DNA of 64,000 nucleotides from Pseudomonas poae (GTDB lineage Bacteria; Pseudomonadota; Gammaproteobacteria; Pseudomonadales; Pseudomonadaceae): NCBI GenBank assembly GCA_004000515.1, contig CP034537.1, positions 3,114,001 to 3,178,000 of the forward strand, read 5' to 3'. Shown piece by piece: positions 59,131 to 64,000 of this stretch (position 1 is its first letter; each line of letters starts with the position of its first letter). The notes under the pieces were generated by a model. It saw only the letters and a program-made list of their open reading frames with translations, ran no database searches and was not told where the DNA came from. The position numbers and the translations under genes were made by a program.

Positions 59131-59222
59131 TGTGGGAGCGGGCTTGCTCGCAAATGCGGTGGATCAGTCGACCTATTCATTGACTGACACTCCGTCTTCG
59201 CGAGCAAGCCCGCTCCCACATT
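59131..59222. repeat. REP pair
   Basis: TGTGGGAGCGGGCTTGCTCG and CGAGCAAGCCCGCTCCCACA, with the usual inner segment. Placed between convergent genes. Confidence 0.93.
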
Positions 59223-59246
59223 TGGTTTTGCAGTGTTCCTGAAGCC

Positions 59247-59993
59247 TTAGGCGCTGAAGCCACCATCAATGGTCAAACTTGCCCCAGTGATGTACCCGGC
59301 TTCGGGGCCCGCGAGATACGCCACAAAGCTGGCAATCTCCTCCACATGCCCATACCGCCCTACCGCCATCAACCCAATCAAGCTCTCTGCAAAATCACTG
59401 TTCGCCGGGTTCATATCGGTGTCCACCGGCCCAGGCTGCACGTTGTTGATGGTGATGCCACGCGGCCCCAGATCCCGCGCCAGGCCCTTGGTCAAACCCA
59501 CCAGCGCCGCCTTGCTCATCGCATACGGGCCACCGCCGCCAAAGGGCATGCGCTCGGCGTTGGTGCTGCCGATATTGATCACCCGGCCGCCTTCACCCAT
59601 ATGCTTGGCCGCTTCCTGGGTCGCGATAAACACGCTGCGCACGTTGATTGCCAGGGTCTGGTCGAAGTCTTCCAGTTTGAAGTCTTCCAGCGGGGCGATG
59701 GCCAATACGCCGGCGTTGTTCACCAGGATGTCCAGGCGCCCGAAGGCTTCGACGGTAGCGTTGACGGCGTTGCGGATTGCATCGGCGCTGGCGCTGTCGG
59801 CGTGGATCGCCAGGGCCTTGCCGCCTTCGCTGATCACGCTGTTCTGCAATTCTTCGGCCTTGGCGGCCGAGCTGACGTAGGTAAAGGCAACCGCTGCACC
59901 TTGTGCCGCGAGGCGCTTGACAATGGCGGCGCCGATGCCGCGGGAACCGCCTTGAATCAAGGCGACTTTGCCGCTGAGGTTGTGTGTGGTCAT
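59247..59993 (-). CDS. SDR oxidoreductase, FabG-like
   Basis: Protein of 248 residues. Cofactor loop IQGGSRGIGAAIVKRLAAQG, NNAGVLA near residue 89 and catalytic YAMSK near 153. C-terminal IDGGFSA. It makes or uses a 3-keto/3-hydroxy compound or aldehyde; the substrate is unknown. It is divergent from a LysR gene that probably controls it. Intact. Confidence 0.92.
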   Translation of the reverse strand: MTTHNLSGKVALIQGGSRGIGAAIVKRLAAQGAAVAFTYVSSAAKAEELQNSVISEGGKALAIHADSASADAIRNAVNATVEAFGRLDILVNNAGVLAIAPLEDFKLEDFDQTLAINVRSVFIATQEAAKHMGEGGRVINIGSTNAERMPFGGGGPYAMSKAALVGLTKGLARDLGPRGITINNVQPGPVDTDMNPANSDFAESLIGLMAVGRYGHVEEIASFVAYLAGPEAGYITGASLTIDGGFSA

Positions 59994-60119
59994 GTCGATC
60001 TCCTAGCTGTTCAAGGCGGGATGCCTTGTTGTTGGAGCCGAGTATCGACCTCACCCGTGTCGCCCGGTAGACCGTGATTGCTATAGTCTGTGTAAACCAA
60101 AAGTTTAGAGTGGGGCGAT

Positions 60120-61042
60120 ATGGAGAGCTTTGGCAGTATCGAATGCTTTGTGCGCAGTGCCGAAGGCGGCAGCTTCGCCGAGGCCGCGCGGCACCTGAGC
60201 CTCACCCCGGCAGCGGTTGGCAAGAGCGTCGCCAAACTGGAAGCCCGGCTTGGCGTGCGTTTGTTCCAGCGCAGTACCCGGCGTCTCACGCTGACCGAAG
60301 CCGGCAAGTTGTTCCTGGAAGAAGTCAGCGCCAGCCTCACCACTATCCAGAACGCCGTGGCCAACCTGGCCAGTGCCGAAGGGCGGCCAGTGGGCACGCT
60401 CAAGGTCAGCATGGGCACGGTGTTTGGCAATCGTTATGTGGTGCCGCTGCTGGGCGAGTTCATGGGGCGTTTCCCGGACATCAGCCCGGACTGGCATTTC
60501 GATAACCGCCAAGTCGACTTGATCGGCCAAGGCTTTGACGCCGCCATCGGGGTGGTTTTGAACTGCCCCAAGGCGTGGTGGCGCGCAAGCTGACGCCAGC
60601 CCATCGGGTATTGGTCGCCTCACCGGATTACCTGGCGCAGCGCCCGCCAGTGGTGGTGCCGGAGGATTTGTCGCGCTGCCACGGCATCCTTATCCGTTCA
60701 CCGCAGACCGGGCGCATACGTTCCTGGCAACTGACCAACCGCGAGCGTGAACAGCGCCCCTTGGTGCTCAAGCCGAGCATGACCATGAGCGACTCCGAGG
60801 CCGCCTGCTGCGCCAGCGCCCAGGGTCTGGGGATTGCGCTGGTGAGCATGCCGATGGCCGTACCGTTTATGGACAGTGGTGCAGTGGTGCGGGTGCTGCC
60901 GGACTGGTATGTCGATGATGGCAATATTTCCATTTACTACGCCGAACACAAACTGCTGCCCGGCAAGACCCGTGCGTTTGTGGATTTCATCATTGAGCAA
61001 TTTGCCGAGCAGCAATTGGGGCAGCGCTTTAGCGCGATTTGA
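60120..61042 (+). CDS. LysR family regulator (one frameshift)
   Basis: About 307 residues after restoring one G in the G4 run near 60550. HTH: GSFAEAARHLSLTPAAVGKSV. C-terminal effector domain includes FDAAIGGGFELPQGVVARKL after repair. It is divergent from the SDR gene. Probably a regulator responsive to an aldehyde or quinone, as is common for SDR-LysR pairs; this is inference. Confidence 0.88.
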
Positions 61043-61064
61043 TCACACCGTCAAACCGAGTCGC

Positions 61065-61137
61065 GGCCATCGCGGGCGAGCCCGGCTCCCACAGGGCACG
61101 GCATTCCAATGTGGGAGCTGGCTTGCCTGCGATGGCC
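61065..61137. repeat. REP pair, GGGAGCTGGCTTGCCTG type
   Basis: GGCCATCGCGGGCGAGCCCG and TGTGGGAGCTGGCTTGCCTG face each other. They pair with several mismatches. Lies between convergent genes. Confidence 0.85.
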
Positions 61138-61147
61138 ACACCTCGGT

Positions 61148-61876
61148 CTACCGCCCGAACTGACCCGGCCAGCCGATGACCTTCTTCGGCCGTGGCGTCG
61201 CGTACGTCCGAATCTTCGACGTCGATAACCCCAACCGCACCAGCGATTCGGCAATCGTCACCGCCGCCGTCACGCCGTCCACCACCGGTACGCCGGTACG
61301 CTGGCGAATCTGTTCATCCAACCCGGCCATGCCGCCGCAGCCCAGGCAGATCACCTCGGCCTTGTCTTCGCTGATCGCCAGTTCCGCCTGACGCACGATG
61401 GCTTCCATGGCGGCCAGCGGGTTTTCTTCCAGTTCCAGCACCGCCATGCCGCTGGCCCGCACCGAGGCACAGCGCTGGTACAAGCCTGCCAGTTTCAGGC
61501 GGTCTTCGATCAGCGGTACGGTGCGGTCCAGGGTGGTCACCACCGAATAGGCGTGGCCCAGGAACATCGCGGTGCTGGCGGCGGCTTCGGTGATGTCCAC
61601 CACTGGTACGTTGAGCAACTCCTGCAAGCCTTCGCGGCCATGCTCGCCGTAGCCGGCCTGGATCACCGCGTCGAACGGTTGGTCGTAGGCCATCACCCGG
61701 TCCATCACCGCGATGGCCGCCAGGTAGCTTTCAAAGTTGCCCTCAACCGACTCGGCACCAAAGTACGGCGTGAGCCCGACAATCTCAGTGCCCGGCGCTG
61801 CTACGGCCCGCGCTTGCTGGGCGATGGTGTCGGTGATGGATTCGGTGGTGTTGACGTTGACCACGAGGATTCGCAT
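61148..61876 (-). CDS. Hydantoin/aspartate racemase family protein
   Basis: About 242 residues beginning MRILVVNVNTTESITDTIAQ. Catalytic Cys near residue 184 in VICLGCGGMAG; the partner Cys of the two-Cys family may not be canonical. The family contains hydantoin and Asp/Glu racemases. With the adjacent NCS1 permease, hydantoin or allantoin-type substrates are likely. No hydantoinase gene is in the window. Start chosen at 61876; the longer frame from 61933 adds an unlikely leader. Confidence 0.84.
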   Translation of the reverse strand: MRILVVNVNTTESITDTIAQQARAVAAPGTEIVGLTPYFGAESVEGNFESYLAAIAVMDRVMAYDQPFDAVIQAGYGEHGREGLQELLNVPVVDITEAAASTAMFLGHAYSVVTTLDRTVPLIEDRLKLAGLYQRCASVRASGMAVLELEENPLAAMEAIVRQAELAISEDKAEVICLGCGGMAGLDEQIRQRTGVPVVDGVTAAVTIAESLVRLGLSTSKIRTYATPRPKKVIGWPGQFGR

Positions 61877-61889
61877 GGAATGTCCTTGT

Positions 61890-63416
61890 TTAATGACTGA
61901 CGTTATCGACGGCAATGCTTTCGCCACTGACATCGGCGTAGAACGGCTGGCGCTTGGCGATCAGCAGGTACAGCAGCCCTGCAATACCGGCGCCAAACAT
62001 CCAGGAAAACGGTGAGACGCTGGCGAAACCGGGCAGCAAGGCCAGGAGAATGGCGATCACCGCTGCAGGAATAAACGCCGCCACGGCGCGCAGATTGACG
62101 CCACGGCTGTAGTAATAAACGCCGTTCGGGTCTTCGCTATACAGCTGCAGCACGTCCACCTGGCTTTTACGAATCAACCAGTAATCAACCATGATCACCC
62201 CGTACAACGGCCCCAGCAGTGCACCCAGCCCAGAGAGGAAATACACGATCACCAGCGGGCTGTTGTAGAGGTTCCACGGCAGGATCAGCACGGCCACGGT
62301 GGCGCTGATCAGCCCGGCGCGGCGGAAGTTCAGGTACTTGGGCGCCAGGTTGCTCAGCACAAACGCCGGTGCGACGAAGTTGGCCATGATGTTCACCGCC
62401 ACGGTGACGATCAGGAACGCCAGGCAGCCCAGCACCAGGAAGAATGTATTGGGGATGGCTGCGATGATTTCGGTGGGGCTTTCGATCACCCGGCCATTGA
62501 GCTGGAACTGCCCGCCGCACAGCAGCACGGTAATCGCGGCGAACACCAGGATGTTCACCGGCAGGCCCCAGAAGTTGCCGACCTGGATGGTCTTGCGGCA
62601 CGGCGAGGAGCGGGCGAAGTCGCAGAAATTGAGAATCAGCGTGCCGTAGATCGCCAACCACAGCGCGCCGCCGGCAAAGATGTTGCGCCACATCTCGCCG
62701 CCGCTCAGCGGTTCGCGGATCGACCAGGCGATGTTGCCGCCGGTTTGGAAGTACATCCAACCGGCCAGCGAAGCCACCGTCAGCAAGATCACCGGTCCGG
62801 CGAAGCCTTCGTAACGGCGCACCATCTCCATGCCGTACGCCAGGATTACCAGTTGCACCAGCCAGATCGCCACGAAGCACGCCCAGCCCAGGGACGACAG
62901 GCCGAGGATCGTGTTGTGGTCGTATTCGGCAAAACCTGGATGAATCGCGGTCAGCAGCACGCGGAAAACTACTGAAGCCAGGTAGGTCTGGATACCAAAC
63001 CAGGCGATCGCGATGACCGCGCGGATCAACGCCGGAATCTGCGCGCCGTGAATGCCGAAACTGATGCGGCTGATCACCGGGAACGGCACGCCGGTCTTCT
63101 GGCCCATGTAACCCGAGAGGTTCATGAAGAAGTACACCAGTGCCGCGCCAATACCCAGGGACAACAGGATCTGCCAACCACCCAGGCCCAAGGCATAGAG
63201 GCCAATGGCAAAGGAGTAGTTGGCGATGTTGTGCACGTCATTGGTCCACAACGCAAAGATGCTGTAGCGCCCCCAACGTCGGCCTTCGACCTTGGTGGGG
63301 GCCAGGTCCTTGTTGTGCAGGCGCGGGCTCAGCACCAACGGGCCGGGCCCGATGACCTCGGGGTTCAGGGAGGAGGGCAGATCCAGTGCGATGTTATTCG
63401 AGAGACTTGTGCGCAT
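61890..63416 (-). CDS. NCS1 family permease (hydantoin/allantoin type)
   Basis: About 508 residues, intact. Twelve membrane segments. Motifs: RWGRYSIFALWTNDVHNIAN near residue 50 and ADFARSSPCRK-like FCDFARSSP near 280. Both are typical of hydantoin, allantoin and cytosine permeases. It is just upstream of the racemase gene, so the two are co-transcribed. Start 63416 (MRTSLSNNIALDL). Confidence 0.88.
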   Translation of the reverse strand: MRTSLSNNIALDLPSSLNPEVIGPGPLVLSPRLHNKDLAPTKVEGRRWGRYSIFALWTNDVHNIANYSFAIGLYALGLGGWQILLSLGIGAALVYFFMNLSGYMGQKTGVPFPVISRISFGIHGAQIPALIRAVIAIAWFGIQTYLASVVFRVLLTAIHPGFAEYDHNTILGLSSLGWACFVAIWLVQLVILAYGMEMVRRYEGFAGPVILLTVASLAGWMYFQTGGNIAWSIREPLSGGEMWRNIFAGGALWLAIYGTLILNFCDFARSSPCRKTIQVGNFWGLPVNILVFAAITVLLCGGQFQLNGRVIESPTEIIAAIPNTFFLVLGCLAFLIVTVAVNIMANFVAPAFVLSNLAPKYLNFRRAGLISATVAVLILPWNLYNSPLVIVYFLSGLGALLGPLYGVIMVDYWLIRKSQVDVLQLYSEDPNGVYYYSRGVNLRAVAAFIPAAVIAILLALLPGFASVSPFSWMFGAGIAGLLYLLIAKRQPFYADVSGESIAVDNVSH

Positions 63417-63775
63417 TCCGGCAGGCTCCAGCGCATCTGCGAGCAAGCCGCGGATGGCAAAGTGTATGTAGGTTTTGTATTTATTGTATACAAAGCACAA
63501 TTCACCTTAAGCCACATGCGTGCCAGTTTTTGATCTATGAACACCTAGGGTAATTTCGTTTTTATAGGTGTTTTGAATAACTAACTGAATTGGAAGAAAT
63601 ATAAATTGACCGTTTGAACAGCTATTTATTTTTAAATGGGGAGAGGGCGATTCGACAGAGGGAAATAATGGTGGGGATAGGTGTTACGTAATGGTGCGGC
63701 TGAAGATAAATTGCACACATAAATGGCACCGATAGTTACATGTGTGTGTACATCTCTATCGCGCAACACAAAATA
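63417..63775. other. Promoter region of the hydantoin genes
   Basis: About 360 AT-rich bases. It has a GntR-type dyad (63484-63493), an AACACCTA/TAGGTGTT stem near 63540-63572, and no credible gene. Confidence 0.6.
63484..63493. promoter_or_regulatory. GntR-type operator (TTGTATACAA)
   Basis: A perfect 10-base palindrome about 70 bases upstream of the permease start. TTGTATACAA is the form of operator used by FadR/VanR-type GntR regulators. No such regulator gene is visible here. Inferred. Confidence 0.45.
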
Positions 63776-63854
63776 GTTGCTCGCGAATGCGGTGTCACAG
63801 TGATGAATGCATCAACTGAAATACCGCATTCGCGAGCAAGCCCGCTCCCACATT
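63776..63854. repeat. REP pair, left arm shortened
   Basis: Left arm is only GTTGCTCGCGAATGCGGT; the right arm GCGAGCAAGCCCGCTCCCAC is complete. Confidence 0.85.
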
Positions 63855-63876
63855 GATTTGTTTCACCTGAAGGCCT

Positions 63877-64000
63877 TCAAGCCTTGCTGATGATATTCCC
63901 CGCATGCAGCCCGCATTCCTTCTGCGTGGCTTCTTCCCACCACCAGCGGCCTTCACGCTCGTGCTGGTTCGGCAACACCGGACGGGTGCATGGCTCGCAA
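63877..64000 (-). CDS. cysH: Adenylyl-sulfate reductase, 3' end
   Basis: C-terminal 40 residues; the start is outside the window. The sequence CEPCTRPV and [17 protein letters not shown] carries the cysteine and ECGLH signature of the APS/PAPS reductase family. In Pseudomonas the Fe-S form reduces adenylyl sulfate to sulfite in cysteine synthesis. The end GNIISKA is followed by TGA. Confidence 0.93.
   Translation of the reverse strand, partial: CEPCTRPVLPNQHEREGRWWWEEATQKECGLHAGNIISKA

Noticed and set aside
1..64000. CRISPR array from the recurring GGGCTTGCTCGCGA units
   Set aside because: The units are far apart, in inverted pairs, without spacers; they are REP elements.

Overview
This window is chromosomal DNA from a Pseudomonas, most likely the P. 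fluorescens group. The evidence is the gene content (tatD, TetR and a short moaA; the etf genes beside ETF-ubiquinone oxidoreductase; an adenylyl-sulfate-type cysH), high GC with strong G/C third positions, and many Pseudomonas REP palindromes of the type TGTGGGAGC(G/T)GGCTTGC. I see no IS element, prophage, CRISPR array, rRNA or replication origin. One tRNA gene, tRNA-Ser(GGA), is present.

Layout. 1-3.8 kb: end of tatD, TetR regulator, moaA, a lipoprotein and a DUF1285 protein. 3.9-8.0 kb: a catabolic operon like E. coli yegTUVW (GntR regulator, ADP-ribosylglycohydrolase, NCS1 permease, PfkB sugar kinase). 8.1-10.0 kb: two small proteins and an MFS transporter. 10.4-13.5 kb: a compact Pls-like single-module peptide synthetase with a terminal hexapeptide domain, followed by a 4'-phosphopantetheinyl transferase. 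14.3-19.6 kb: SDR plus araFGH and an IclR regulator. 19.6-21.7 kb: alcohol dehydrogenase divergent from an AraC regulator. 21.8-24.3 kb: an isolated large toxin/effector-like protein ending in an OspG/NleH-like kinase domain. 24.5-28.3 kb: ETF-QO and etfBA. 28.4-34.7 kb: binding protein/DUF4398/OmpA operon, MocR-type regulator, small proteins, rraB. 35.0-38.2 kb: ATP-grasp/alpha-E/transglutaminase operon. 38.4-46.7 kb: cytochrome c, thiolase plus FadJ-like protein, glutamine amidotransferase, corA, acyltransferase, crotonase. 47-52.3 kb: tRNA-Ser, His-rich DMT exporter, gamma-glutamylcyclotransferase-like protein, M24 peptidase, DUF4337, LysR, epimerase, DUF2784. 52.4-53.0 kb: toxin-antitoxin remnant. 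53.1-58.3 kb: Fur-like boxes, FecI/FecR, a TonB-dependent (probably haem) receptor and a dedicated TonB. 58.4-64 kb: HAD phosphatase, SDR/LysR pair, hydantoin racemase plus NCS1 permease, end of cysH.

Data quality. About 39 apparent single-base frameshifts are spread over roughly 27 otherwise well conserved genes. Nearly all are one base missing, less often one extra, in a short homopolymer. I read these as residual sequencing or assembly errors rather than gene decay, and I annotate those genes as single CDSs spanning the shift.

The most novel items are the kinase-tipped toxin/effector at 21.8-24.3 kb and the compact Pls-like synthetase with its own phosphopantetheinyl transferase at 10.4-13.5 kb. 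Smaller leads are an orphan minus-strand terminator (possible sRNA), operator-like palindromes, and a REP arm that appears to rewrite the end of an acyltransferase.
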